Below are positions 11,201-26,200 of a DNA stretch of 64,000 nucleotides, piece after piece (positions within the stretch are counted from its first letter, which is position 1; each line of letters begins with the position of its first letter). The position numbers were made by a program, and so were the translations under genes. The notes beneath the pieces were generated by a model, which made no database searches, was not told the DNA's origin, and worked only from the letters and a program-made list of their open reading frames with translations. Origin of the DNA: Scortum barcoo (lineage: Eukaryota; Chordata; Actinopteri; Centrarchiformes; Terapontidae). The stretch spans positions 62,001 to 126,000 of the forward strand of contig CM041538.1 in assembly GCA_023238725.1 (NCBI GenBank), written 5' to 3'.

Positions 11201-14200
11201 CAAGGGTTTTGGAGGTTTGTCTTTGCCCAACTTCCGTTTTTATTATTGGACATCTAACATATGCTGTATCATGTTTGGTCACTGTGAGGGGCGGCGTGGC
11301 TACTTGGCGGCTGCAGGAGAGGGAGGGCTGTGGGAGCAGCTCAGGAGAGCAGCGCCAGGTGTAGTAATTTTGGCACAACGTGGGACTGTACAGGGCAGGT
11401 AATCATGTCAGAGACACAGCCAGTCAGCCAGATGATGGGGGAAATTGTGGCGATGCACCGCGAGCAGGCGGCTGCGAAACACCAGCTGGAGGCGCTCCAC
11501 ATGCAAACGGAGCAGCAGACGGAGCTGCTGCAGGACCTGCTGACACGGGCAAATGCAGCACCGGCGCCTCTGTCCAGCCCCTCTCTTCACGCAGTCACAT
11601 TGCACAAGATGGGTGAAGCGGATGGCCCCCAGATGTTTGTCGAAATATTTGAGACCACGGCGGCAGCATGCGGCTGGCCGATGGCGGAGTGGGCAGTACG
11701 CCATGGGTTCCGTGAGGCTCGGCTGAGATCCACCGACAGGCCATTCATCTTCGCGCAGCAGCTGAGGGAGGCCGCGACCCGATGGCTGCAACCAGGGGAG
11801 TCAGCCGGAGAGGGGAGGATGCTGGAGCTCGTCAACCTGAAGCAGTTTGTGGAGGGGCTCCTGGCCGGGACCTCCAAGTGGATGCGCTGCCGCCACCTGG
11901 CCCCTGCGGTCACATTGGCAGAGGACCACCTGGCTGTCCATCCCAGCGATTGAGAGGAGCGACCACCAGCTGCAACCCGGCCAATCTCACCGCCCCGCTG
12001 GAACAGTCACGCACACGAACCTCATAGAGCATCACAGAGACTCCCCCTGCAGGCCTCACATGCCTAGTCAAAGTCCTGACCTGAATCCTATTCAGATGCT
12101 GTGGCATGACCTTAAAAAGGCGGTTCATGCTCGAAAACCCTCCAATGTGGCTGAATTACAAAAATTCCTCCACAGCGCTGTAAAAGACTCATTGCAAGTT
12201 ATCGCAAACATGCTTGATTGCAGTTATTGCTGCTAAGGGTAAATGGCCCAACCAGTTATTAGGTTTAGGGGGCAATCACACTTTTTCACACAGGGCCATG
12301 TAGGTTTGGATTTTTTTCTCTTCCTTAATAATAAAAACCTTCATTTAAAAACTGCATTTTGTGTTTACTTGTGTTGTCTTTGACTAATATTTAAATTAGT
12401 TTGATCTGAAACATTTAAGTGTGACAAACATGCAAAAAAATAAGAAATCAGGAAGGGGCAAACACTTTTTCACACCACTGTAAATCAGGCTTTGTACTTG
12501 ACATCTTCCCCCTCAAATTACTACAAACTGAAACACACACATGCTGCTTCCCATATTTATTTGGTATAAGGGACATTTTGCCTCTTCAGACCTCCCTCAA
12601 AATGTATTTTTATTTGAATGTGGGTCATGCACTCTCGTCACAAAGTGACAGAATGACATTTAGCCCTGTGAACTTTCTTGACTAGGTCAAGGCCATGTAA
12701 GAAAAGTTGTGTGTGTGTATTTGTGAGACCAACCTGTTCATTGGCACGTGGCCAGAAGATGGCCATTAGGAATACAGCAGTAATGGGTGGAGCTAGAAAG
12801 CTGGTCACTGACTGGACGTAATCAAACAGCTGTCCACTATTGGCTGTTTGGATGACTGGAATCCACAACAGACTAAAACACACCAAGACTAGGATGAACA
12901 CCCTGAAAATATGCACAACATAATTTTTAGGTCAGCTCTGGAAAGGAAAGTTAAAGAAAAAAGAAAAATGTGCCTCAAGTCAATACAATTTGCAAATGAA
13001 AGACACAACTATAATTGACATTCTTTAGGTATTTAGGTGTTATAAAATAATCACCTAACATCATATAATTAGATCTTAACAGTTCCCTGGGTATTGTTTC
13101 TTTCAATCTCTGGGTCAGTATCATATTTATGAATATCAAATCACACTCTCTATTCGTGTATTTCCCTATAAATATAAAACAGGTAACAGCTCTAGTTAAC
13201 AGTTTTGCCTTCAACCAGGAGAGCCAGTCGGAAGTAGCATTAATTGCTAACACAACTGTTATCTGACTTGTGTTGACTACTCTCTGTAACTTTGCATATG
13301 TTGCCTTCATAAATAAGTAACTGAAAGTGAGGTGCCTCAGTTATATTTTGATACCGCTATATGTTCAGGCACCATGAACACACACATTTCATTCAGAGTG
13401 GGAGTGTATTGGATGACTTGAAGCCGGTATGTGATTTGGGTGTGCCACCTGCCTTTCTGTGGCTGACTTACTACGTTTCCCAGACACATAAAAAGTCTAC
13501 AGGTACAGGAGTGCAGAAAGAGAGAGAGAGAGATAGACTAGTTTTGCTAGTCATATTTGCAGGATTTAGGGGCATTTTTGGTTATGTATATATGTAGCAG
13601 AATCTGTTAATCTGGTATTAGTTTTGTGATATGTATTAGTTAATCTTTACACCACTACCTTCCAATAATCATTAGTTCCCTTTCTGAAGCTTTAGGCCTT
13701 GCTCTGTGGTAGAGATCCAACGTAAACAAAGTGGAGCTGCTGTTAAAGATGGACGTCAGAGATGACATCAGAGCAGCTAACATGACTGCTATCATCAAAC
13801 CACGAAGACCTGCACAAAGAGAAAAGTCAAAATGATGATATGGTGAAGTCATGATGAAATATCGGTTGAATACATTTCATGTTTACATAACACTATTCAG
13901 GGTTCTTAAAATCTATTATTTATATCTATTGTTTATTTATCATTAACAAACAGGACAAAACCAATAGTGCACAAGGAAACAAAAGCACAGCAAACACATT
14001 GTTGTTCACACATGTCAAACCACTGCCGTTAACAGTGGTTTGACTGATCTGTGTGTGTTCATGTGGGGATGTTTGTCAAACACTGAATGTTAATTAAGGC
14101 AATATGCAGAAGCCAATATGGCCTCCTGGTTAAAACAGTTAATCAGTTTGCCTATGAGCCAAATCTCTAAGTGGAAGACATTATCATTTTCCTGCTTTGC

Positions 14201-17200
14201 TGTGCCTTTTCTTACCTGGATAAGCACTGCAGGAGTCATGTTCTTTACTTTCTCAAGTGCATTCAACACCATCTGGCCTACCCTGCTGGGGAACAAGCTC
14301 ATAGGCTTATACTTCCCCTGGAATCCTGGATTGTGGACTATCTGACTAGTTGTGCACAGTATGTTAGACTGCAGTGTTGCATGTCCGAAACTGTGGTGAG
14401 CAAAACAGGGTCCCAACACCTGTTTATCCCCAACACCTTGTACTCTAACCCTAACCCTAAGCTCATTGCACAACTCAAAGCCATTCTACACAATGTAATG
14501 GAGGCACTTCAGCAACACTCCGTCAGCGTCTTGGAGCTAGGCGGCCGAATGGACAAAATTGCAGCCTGGCTGTCCTCCACCTTGCCACGGCCCATTTCAC
14601 ACTGCCCTTTTCTCCGTCACCTGCTGCCAGCCTCCCCGCTACACAGCCCTGTGAGGTAATCCAGGGACTTGCAGTCAGTTTTTGCACCAGCATTCTCGTT
14701 TTTTTTGCAACAGCCCCACTCTTACTCCTCTGATTCGGCTAAGATCGCTTTCATTTCTAGTCTGTTGGCTGATAAAGCTGCCACTTGGTGGAGTAACTCA
14801 CCTGTGCTTAGCGCTTTTTCACAGTTTGCTAAAGAGATGCACAGACTTTTTGATTACCCTGTACAGGATAGAGAAGCGGCTAGTCAGCTTCCTATCCTCC
14901 GCCAGAGTGCCGGCTTGGTTGCCGAGTATGCGCTAAATTTCCGTATACTTGCAGCCATGTGTGCTTGGGACCAATCGGCTTTACGGGCATTTTTTCTGAA
15001 GGGGTTAGCAGTTGAAATTAACAATGAATTGGCTGCTCACAATGAAACCTCCAGTTTTGAACAATTAGTAGATCTAGCCATTAAGCTGGATAATTGGCTG
15101 AGGGAGAGACGTAGGGAGAGATCAGCTAGGCTTAGATCCCCTCACTCTGCCCCTCTGGATCCGATACGTGCCAGCCGTGGCAGAGAATCACCTCCATCCT
15201 GCGGACACAGGGGACGGATAGAGGCTGTTGTCAAGTAAGGTTGAAAATCCCTCTCTGCCATCAGCATAAGAGTAATAGGAGGCCTCTCATCAGGCCTCAC
15301 CGAGGGCAACAAGGTACTTTCTATCTGAGCAGAATACTTTCCACCTTGACAGATTAACACAAACTATATAAAGGCATGAGCAGTGTATTGATTATGATGA
15401 TTGTTGTTATAACTGATGATTAAATTAATGTGGTAATGGTCAAAAGGAAATTAAGAGCATAATTTTATGATCTTTATGAAATATCAATGAAGTAGTATAA
15501 GTAAAAATGAAGAACAGAAAATTACTGGAATGGATAATAGAGTTAAACTGTTGACCTGTTTGTTGAAACAATCTTGTCACTGTCACACAACGTGTTTCTA
15601 CAATGAGCCATCTAGAGCCAAAATGGGAGAAAGGGGAGCAAGCAACTGTAACCAATGGTAAAGTCAGATATGAAGAAATAACCCAAAAATGAATTAATTA
15701 ATTAATTAATGGAATTATCGTCTAAGTATCAGACCATGTTTCGTAAGCATAAATTAAAAAAGAGATATAAAAATAAGAGTAAACGAGAAGTTCAGGGTTA
15801 GTCTTCGGGGAGATCTTCAGGTGCTGAACTTGTTGCCAGATCGACCACATCTGGGCAAGATAGTTTATGTAGACTACCAGGTAATACCTCTAGCGTATTA
15901 AGGGTCAGACCCTTTTAATGGAGAGCTGGGGTCTAGAGTTTAGACCCATGGGGTCTAGAGATCCCAGCGCTCACTCACCTACATTGCCTGGCAGGGAGGA
16001 ACCCATGCTACTTGGGAGGTCTAGGCTGACTCCAGAGGAACGCCTACCTACATAATTTACAGTTACTAACATTCTAGCTTCCGTCCTTCAGCTTGCCCAA
16101 CCTCAGATATGCGCAACCTTGTTACCGGAGGAAGCATCTTTAAGACGAGAGAGGAAAACAAGATTATTGGGGTACAAGCAGAGAATGAAAGGCAGAGCAA
16201 AACAGACATGGGGCAGTACACAAGGCAGTAGTGTGTGTCACGGGCAGCTCCTTGACCCCACGACACTTAAATTCCCAGTGTTACATCACCTTGTGCATTA
16301 ATACAACCAACTGGAGTCGCCACCAACCTAATCAATCATACAAGTGTATAAACTTGATCCTAGTCTTCAGGCAGTTACTGATGGTAGGTACTTATTCACT
16401 AGAAACCAGTGGGTCCAGGAAGTCTCTGCCATGCAGTTATCCCCCAGAACTCCATGGACTTGATCCCGAGCATATAGCTCTACCCACTTTCACCACCACT
16501 TTGAGATCAAGCTCCAGCAACCTCAATACAAGAGAATAATGGAAACCTCCAATAACCAAACCGACAGACAAACCCAAAATGCACAATGGATTAGCATTAC
16601 TGGATTGCCCCCGTCTGAAGGTAACACCATCATTCTCATTGTTGACAGGTTCTCCAAATCAGTGCATTTTGTTCCCCTGGTTAAGCTCCGTTCTGCTTTG
16701 GAGACCACTAACCTACTCATTCAGCATGTTTTTCAACTCCATGGTATTCCCTCTGACACTGCCTTGGACCGAGTGGCCAGTCTGTCATCTAGTTATCACC
16801 CTGAGACCAAGGACCAGAGTGAGATAATCAGAGCTTGGAAGCTTCTCTTCGCTGTGTCACCTCACGCCATCCTGCCTCCTGGTCCACACACCTGCCTTGG
16901 GTGGAATATGCCCACAACTCCGTGGTCAGCTCCGCCATGGGGATGTCACCCTTCATGGCCGCTGGCAGTTTTCAACTCCCCCAGTTCCCATCCCAGGAGA
17001 CTGAAGTGGCAGTCCCATCGTTTCAGGCTCACCTCCAGCGCATCTGCACTGTCTGGCGTGAAGCTTGGGTGGCCCTCACCAGAACAGATACCTGCAACCA
17101 ACACCTCGCAGACCGCCACCAGACCCTTGCACCCGAATTCAAGGTGGGACAGAGGGTTTGGCTGTCCTTCTGTGACCTCCCTCTCCAGGTGGGTGCATCA

Positions 17201-20200
17201 GTCTGGTCAAGACTCCACTCCTGCACCAGATAATTCTGTCATGCTTGGTAGTGCCATAGTGTCACCTGTGAACTTGCCTCCTGTGATCTCCTGAGATCTT
17301 CCTTTTTTTAAAACTTTTTTTAATCACTGATCTCTCTTTTGAGAGTATCACAGCTCAGTGTCTCTCAGCTGTGTCTTCTGTCATCCTCCTCGTGCTCTCC
17401 TGTGTTCAGCATGCTCACCTCTTGACTACAGAGAGGTCTCCAGCCACCGCCTTCACCTGCCTTCACCTGCCTTCACCTGCTCCCTCGTCACTGGTGCCCT
17501 CCAACTCGAAATAACATTAAAAACTGTTGTTTCCCACCAGAAACCTGTTTGTCCTGTCTCTGCCTTTCTGGGCCCCACTAGCCAGCTATAACAGAAAACA
17601 TTTATTTATCAGAGTACAAAGAAGAAGTTGGTAGCTTATTTCAAAAGTACATTTAATGTGCTGTCACTATGTCCTGAGTAGATGAAGGACAAGTAAACAG
17701 AAGAAAGACAATGAAGAAAGAGAGGCAAAAAAAGAGAGAATTAGATTGAGTGACGCCATTGGGAAGGGCTTTGAGAGTGAACTCTGGAGAGAGGGGAAGG
17801 GACCTAGAAGTTGTATTCAGTTTAATTTTCAATATATGACCACACACTCCAGTGTTGATGTGGAAACTGTACAGAAATTAAAGTACCTGGAAGTTCACCT
17901 GAGCAACTAGTTGGGCTTGGCAAATAACTCAGAGGCTGTGTACATGAAGGGCCAGAGCAGACTTTACTTTTTTGTAGTGGCTCCAGTCATTCAGTGTCTG
18001 AGTAACATGATGAGAATGGAAACATCAGTATCAAACAGAGGATTCCAGACTTTTGAACAGTATATATGGCAACCTCTTATAATGGGATCTAACGTCCATA
18101 CCCCATGGTAATGAATACTAAACTAAATACATTTCCATGTCAACCGAACCGAGTTCAACTGTTGACGAAGACACTGAGGTATGTTTAAAAGCTGTAAAAG
18201 TTAAGTGAATTGTATTAAGATTTTATTTGTTTTGGCTTTTGTCAGACTGCTATAAAGACATTCTGCTTTCACAACATGTGTTGTCATTGCCAAATTCATA
18301 ATGTAAGTTTACATTACTCAGTTCATATTTACAATGAGTGTATACCAAAGTACTCTACAGTGGAATGGATAGCGTGTTGTGACATTGCTTCCTGTGACAA
18401 TCATTTCTGTGAGATTGAAGACCTCAGTGCTGCCTTTGATACAGTTGACCATCACATTCTGTTGGCTGAGAATGGAAAAACTGCTTGGCATTAAAGGGTC
18501 TGCATTAAACTGGTTCAGATCATACTTATCAGATCGGTCTCAGTTTGTCCATATTAATAATGAATCCTTCTGTGCATACTAAAGTCTGTCATGGAGTTCC
18601 ACAAGGTTCAGTGCTAGGTCCAATTCTGTTTATTTTGTATATGCTGCCCCTTGGCAATATCATCAGGAGGCACTCCATAGATTTCCATTGTTATGCTGAT
18701 GACACTCAATTATATTTATCAATGGAGCCAGACAAAACTGATCAGCTCCTGAAACTCCAGGCCTGCCTTAAAGATATAAAGGCTTGGATGACCAGAAATT
18801 TCCTGCTGTTGAACTCAGATAAAACTGAAGTGATCCTATTAGGTCCGAAACACCTGAGGAACACGCTTTTCTCCTAAGATAGCCTTGCTGATGGCATTAA
18901 CTTAACTGGGCCTCCAGCACCACTGTAAGGAAATTAGTCCAGGCATTTGTCTCTTCCAGGCTGGATTATTGTAATTCACTTTTATCAGGCTGCCCGAACA
19001 AGTCGTTAAAGACTCTACAGCTGGTCCAGAATGCCGCTGCTCAGGGTGCTGACTAGAACCAGGAAAAGAGACCATATTACTCCAGTATTGGCTTCTCTGC
19101 ATTGGCTCCCTCTAAAATTTAGAGTGGATTTTAAAATCCTACTCCTCACATATAAGGCTCTACATGGTCTGGCACCGTCATATTTTAACAAATTGATAAC
19201 TCCTTATCATCCGATAAGCTCCCAAAATGCAGGCTTACTTGTAGTTCCCAGGGTTTCCAGAAGTAGTCTAGGGGGCAGAGCCTTCAGCTATCAGGCCCCT
19301 GTTCTCTGGAACCAGCTCCCAGTCTGGGTCCGAGAGGCAGACACAGTGTCAGTGTTTATAGAATAGACTTAAAACCTTCCTTTTTGATAAAGCTTATAGT
19401 TTAGGGTGGGCACAGGCTCGCCCTTAGTTATGCTGCTATAGGCTTAGACTGCCGGGGGGCTCCCATGATGCATCAGGGCACCTCTCTCCTCTTCCTCTGT
19501 CTCTGCTTCCTCTTTCTCTGCTTCCTCTTCCTTTGCTTCCTCTACTCTTATTATGGTAGTAGTGCAAACTGGAGTCACCTTATAAACTGGTTAAAAGTGG
19601 CTAAAGTGGTTAAACTGGTTAAAGTGGTTAAAGTAGTTAAAGTAGTTAAAGTGGTTAAATTGGTTAAATTGGTTAAAGTGTTAAAGCTGGTTAATGTGAA
19701 TACTCTTATGTCCTGTAAAGTTCATGTTACTGCCGGAGCCCCGGTCCTCTTTGTTCTCTCCAGTCTTGCAGGTTCCTCACTGATTCTGGTTGTGGTCCAT
19801 CTGTCTGAGGTTCACTGGCCTGGTGGGGACATGATCTGTGTCTGTGTTGTGGAGAGAAGGTCGAGTGGCCCAGAGCTCCATATGAGGACATCTAGAGATG
19901 CACCTGGACTCATGGACTCATTTCCATTACCTGTGATATCTTCACACATGGACTAAACCAATGAACTCAGTATAGCTACAGTTTATTACGACTCATGTTT
20001 AACTTCCATAATATGATTGATGATGATGTTCTCTGTACATGTGGCATCTATTGCACGTCTGTCCGTCCCAGGGAGAGGGATCCCTCATCTGTGGCTCTTC
20101 CTCAGGTTTCTTCTTTTTCCCATAAAGGGTTTTTTGAAGTTTTTCCTGACTCGGTTCGAGGGTCTAAGGACAGAGGGTGTCACAACTGTACAGACTTGTA

Positions 20201-23200
20201 AAGCCCTCCGAGGCAAACAATGTTTGTGATTTTGGGCTCTAAATAAATAAATTTGATTTTTGAAATTTGAATTTGATTCAGTAGTTCACTCTCCTCCTCC
20301 TAGATTTTCTGCGTGGATCTGTTAACTTTCTTTTACTTTTCTAAATCATCCTCAGTGTTATGGTGATAGCCTGCTGCTTGCTAGCCTAGCTCTGAGTCTA
20401 GCTTGGCCTTCTAGCCTGCAGTGAACGTAACCTTTGCTACCTTATGATGCCTTGTGATGACTTATGATAGCTTGGTTTGTAACACTGAGACCCCAATTCT
20501 CTACCCCACTGTTTGGCTGAAATTACCGTCTATTATATATCTATACTATGTGAATCATGATAACCTTGTTGTCATCTCCCTCACTCTCAGTGATATAATG
20601 ATCCATAAAGTACCTGGTAAATTCTTACATTTCATGAATTCTCTATTTTATCTTCATCATTGTCACATGGGCTAGCCACCAAAACCTTTTACCAATAATA
20701 AACAGTATCCCATTAGGACATTGTCTGCGAGCAGTGCCATGGTTCTGGGTGCCCACAGACTGCTAAAATAACTTTCTCCTCTAGTTCTGGTTCAACATCA
20801 GGATGGCAGGAGAATCTTAACAAACATTGGCTTTTGCAGCACACACATTTATCGTGCAAGTTGAACATTTTCAACACGTAATTCATGTCACCTGGCATAA
20901 ACCTACTTATAATTGCCTCTTTGCACTGGCTTTGTATGTATGTAACCACTATGCATGAAAAATTGGCTCATCATCCCCTCTCCTCTTCTCTCCCTTCCTC
21001 CTTAGTGTACTCGTTATCATGTCTCTATGTCTGTAAATGCTGCACCTGCCTCTTATATGTTTGTGTGGCCTTTCTTGTTCCAGGTGTCTATGTTGGAGAG
21101 GAAATGGTGTGGACCAGGTCCTACATGTCCAGGTAATCCCTGTAGTCGCTGGATGTCCTCCTAGATCTATCCTCTTCACTTTTGTTCTACAATCTGCATT
21201 TCTGTCACCAAATTGTATACACTGTGGGTTTAAAAAAAAAAAATCTGTATACCACTACTGGGAGAAGGCTCCCTTCTCTGTTGCGCTTCCTAATGGTTTC
21301 TTCTATTTTTACCTTGTTAAAGGGTTCTTTCTGGAGAGTCTTTCTCCATCAGACTCACAGATTAAAGACAATAGTTATTGTATGCTGTCCAGATGGTGAA
21401 ACCTCTTAAAGCAAAATGTGATTTGATATTGGGCTAAATAAATAAAACTGACCTTACAACACTACTATTTTATAAATATTTTTTTATTATCTTAATTTTC
21501 TCCTCAGATGTCCTGACACAAGCAATAGTCAATGAGCCCCAGCAACTGAGTCCAAGGTTAAACTTTTGAGATTAAAAAATAAATAACATGGAGGATGGAG
21601 GGCTGCATGTGTGTATGTTTGTGTGACTCACCCACTGGCATTAGTTCCACCACTAGTTTAGGGTAGGCAATGTTGGTGCAACCAACTGAAGTTCCGCACA
21701 CACTCTGACACACTACCGGATCCACACAACCTATCTCATCTACAACCACACACAAACAAGGAAGAGAATATAAAATGCAAACCTTGGTTAGTTTATTGGT
21801 AAAAAAAAAATACATAAATGGGCATTTACAACTTTTAAGTCTTTTCTCTGATAAAAACACAATGGTTGGCACATATCTTTCTTTGTCAGTGTTATCAATG
21901 CTTTAATTATTTTTACACCTTCTATAATTACTGTTTCTCAAATCTCAATGTTTTAGAACAAAACCTCTGCACCTTTTCATTGCCCAGGTACGTCACATTA
22001 CATTACATATATTACGGAAGGGGCTGCATCACTGTAGAGTTTAATATCTTCATGTTGAGTCATGTAGTAGTAGATGAAGGAAATGACATTTCAAGAAGAC
22101 AAGATGTGTTGCCAAAGACCTATTTCCTTTTTGCATGCATGATTCAAGGTGACTCTGTTGTGGAGAGAGTGGACAGCTGTTTCTTTGGTTTATAGGCTAG
22201 ACAGGTAGGATTACGTGTATCAAGGACAATCCTTAGCATTTACTACCAAAGAAACAGTTGTCCCCTCTTTGGATAACAGAGTCACCCTGAATGATGGAGT
22301 ATCTCCTCCATGCCACCATAACCATGGAGGGACTTGCGTGTCCTTGTGACCTTGAGAGCTGTATTGTTGGGGGTAGTAGCCCCTGGTAGCTGGGGCTGGG
22401 ACTCAGAATCAGCAGTAATGTGGGCATTGTACCAGACCATTGTAGTGAAGAGAGAGATGAGCCAGAAGGCAAAGTTCTAAAATTACCAGTCAATCTATGT
22501 CCCAACCCTCACCTATGGTCATGAGCTTTGTGACCAAAAGAATGAGATCGCAGATACAAGTGGCCAAAATAAATGTTCTCCACACGGTGGCTGGAGTCAG
22601 CCTTAGAGATAGGGTGAGGAGCTCAGACATCCAGGGGGAGCTCTGGGTTGAGCCACTGCTTCTTTGTATCTAAAGGAGCCAGTTGAGGTGATTCAGGCAT
22701 CCGATCAGGATGCCTCTTGGGCACCTTCACTGGAGGTCTTCCAGGGATGTCCAATCAGTATGTGACCCTGAGTAGACCCAGAACACACTGGGGAGAGGGA
22801 AGTCTGGGTTACATTGCTTATCCTGCTGCTGCAGTGACCCAGCACCAAATAAGTGAAAGAAGAGGAATGGATGGATGGATGGATGGATGTGTATGGCATA
22901 GCTGAGGTGCCTGAAAAGATGAACAGCTGGTGTTTGGTGCTTCTGTGTGCTAGAAGATAATGTGACAGAAGCAGAGTTATGCACTGTAATTCTTCTGTTG
23001 GCAAAGATACTTGGGAAGAAGTGGATTCCGTAGCAGATATCGTATTGCTGTAAAAGGCTACAGGAGTGATTAAAGAGAATATCATTTCCTTTTAGGGCAT
23101 GTTTGGTACAAGCCACAGTCAAATCTCTGATGTTGGATTTGTATTGTTGATGTGAAGGTGGCCAATGTGAGGAGGAAGGCACGTAGTGGGTATGTCATGG

Positions 23201-26200
23201 TGGTGCTGTGCGCTGGGAGGAGGTGGTCTAATTACCGTCAAAAATTAATAATTATTAAGAATAATTGTTTAGATTCCTAATTGTTAAATAAAAATTACGG
23301 GGCACCACCCTGTTACCAGGGACCAATAACTGATAATTAACACTATTCCTAATCAACAAATATCTATTATGCACTCTACTACGAGGGTGCATGTGATGCC
23401 TGTGTGTGTGTGTGTGTTTGCGTGCACGCGTGTGTGTGTGTGTGTGTGAGAGGGGGGAGAGAAAGATGGCAGTACACCTCCACATGGTGGCTCAACTGCG
23501 ACGTTTGAGCTGAGGGTGAGAGACAAAGGGAGAGGTGTGAAATCATGTCTCTAAAGAAATGGAGAATCAGAATTGCTAAGCCACTGTTTCTGTGTGTGTG
23601 TCTTGATGGTGTGTAGGTGCTTTTGTGTAGGTGTTTTTTGTAGCAGAGCCTAACCCTAACCCTGATTCTGGTCAGGGTTTTTGGTTTTCATGTAGGCCGC
23701 TACTGTTAAAGTAGATGCAGGGCGAAGTTTGGACCCAGGGTGCAGACGAGGCAGGAGGCAGAGTATTGAATGACTCTTTTTTTAGCAAGCGGGCAGGAAC
23801 AAACAGGTAGACAGGAGCACAGGACAGGTGGTTACACGACGTGACAAAGAACAAAGGAGAGAGACCGGTATATATACACACTGTGGGTGACAGGGAAATG
23901 GAAACAGGTGATGAGACTAACAGGGGACAGGCGAAACTAATATGGGCAGGAGCAGAATTAATCACAGAGGAGGGAAACACACAAGGGCAGGAAGTCAAGT
24001 GGCAGACATGTGAGGAGAGGAGGAGATGCAAAATAAAACAGGAAGTGAGCAAAACTGGAGTTAAACTCAAGGATGGGAGACAAGAAACAACTGACACAGG
24101 ACACAGGGAACAAGAGATGAGAAGGACCCAAGGAACAAGAGGATAACACAATGAACACAAGACAGGATAAAACAAGGGGCACAAGAGACACAAGGCAGAA
24201 TAACACAAGGAACACGAGGCACAATGCAAATACAAGGGCACAAGAAAATGCAGAAAACAAAGCATAATGCAAACCATAACATCTACAGGCTTTTCAGTTT
24301 CCATGTAGGCCTTCTATTGTCTCAAACACATGGTCTGAGATCCCAACAGTGGACTGCCAAAAACCTTTAAGTGAGGGAAGCAGCACACGAGGAGAGGATT
24401 GGAGCTGTATCCCATGACAGGGATGGGAATTCATAGATATACACAGAGTTGGAGTGGTCTCATAAGGACAGCTTGAGTGGGGCTGTATGAAAAGCTAGAG
24501 TACATTCATTTGACCCCTGTGAATGTGAATATATTTTGGTGAATTAATGTGTTTTAGTTGGTTAAATGAGGTAATCAGATCAAAATTATGCTCTTAAGGA
24601 AAAAGAAGCATTTCACATGACAGTCCAACAGAGGAAGGCACACAGACTGACCTGGAAACAGTGCTCGGCTGATCATGCCTGGCATGACAATAAGGAACAT
24701 GGGCAGTAGTTTCAGGTAGCCTCCCAACACGCTGCCTCCTTTGGCATGAGACAAAGACTTGGCTGACAGAGACCTCTGGACTATAACCTGCACAGACACA
24801 CACACACAGACACACACACACACACACACAACACACATGTTTCTCTTTATATACTTCTGATGACCTCCACTGACATAATGCATTTACCTTTCATCCTACT
24901 CCTGATCATCAACTAATCCTAATCCTAACCCTTTCCCCCCAACCTAAACTTAATTCTAACTCTAACATTAAAACCAAATCTTTAACCTTCAAACCCTGTT
25001 TTCACTATAATGCTTTAAAACAGACACTGGACCTCATAAAGATAGCAAACAAACCCACACAGACGATTATTATGATCATGTTATGGGAGTAATCAATATA
25101 ATTATTATGAAAACTGCATTGCTAAGTAACTGGAGGCAGCCTTTGTTATGAGTTCAACCACAACAGCCCTCCACAGACATGTGCTGCACAGGGCAGGATT
25201 AATGCACATAAGGCTGGCCAATCTATAATGGCCACTGCAGCTGGCCAAAATTATTTCTGCCCTGTTTTGCACAAACCTCCACCATCATGAAGTACCGCTC
25301 ATCTGAAAACCTGCTTTCCACCCACACTGAACCCCTTGTATGTATGACACCATTCCCAATGGCATGACACCTCTACCTCACCTCTTAACCCTCACATTGA
25401 ATGCCAATTGTTGGCCTCTTCAGCAACACTTATGTCAGCCTATGGGGAGGACATCAAGCCCCTTGCATGGAAGCCTCTGCCATCAGTGTACGAATGTGTG
25501 AGTGAAAGGAGGGAATGACCTGTTTTATAAAGTACTCAGAGAGGTCGGAAGTACTGTGTGGCAAAAGACAACATTTCACAAAAATGATATTACAGAAAAC
25601 ACGATGACATTTAAGATTATGAAAAGGGTGATTTTTTTTGTGATTGGCAACAGTTCAACATGATTTCCTATCTCTATTGTGTACTTGTGTACTCAGTGGT
25701 GCCAGTTATCCAAATAGTCTTCCGCGCAGCTAACCATTCTTAACTTAATCTGTGACTTTAACAAATACCAAGAGTGTCACCAGTTGCCTGACACAAAACA
25801 TCCCCTCCCCATACTCGTCAGCTCTGCTAACCCACCTAGACCCTATTTCCATAATCTGTAATGTTGTTGTGTTTTATGTAATGTTGTGTTAGAATCTCTT
25901 TAGATTCTGGTTGACTACTTCTGCGGTATTGAGAACATTCATACCAACCACATCACAGTATAGTATGGCAATTGCAATTCACCACTACTTTAATTGCTAT
26001 TGAAGCTGTCTAGCACAAGTGGTATCTGGAGAGGTCCACATCATAGTCAGGGACATCTTTCAAGTCATGTACTGTTTACTTTCCTCCTTTCTTGAAGGAA
26101 TGTCTGTTCCAACAGGCTCAGGAACCACTCAGCTGTTATCTCAGAACTCTTTCACTTCCCTCCCACACCACATACCTTCCTCCAATGACTGATCAATGAC

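Noticed and set aside
19586..19694. CRISPR-like array
   Set aside because: Nine-base contiguous units without spacers inside a LINE UTR in a eukaryotic genome; it is a minisatellite.
23672..24304. 210-codon minus-strand open frame, Leu/Ser/Cys-rich
   Set aside because: It is the translation of an A/G/C-rich low-complexity repeat; overlapping frames on the same strand look alike, and there is no domain or splice context.
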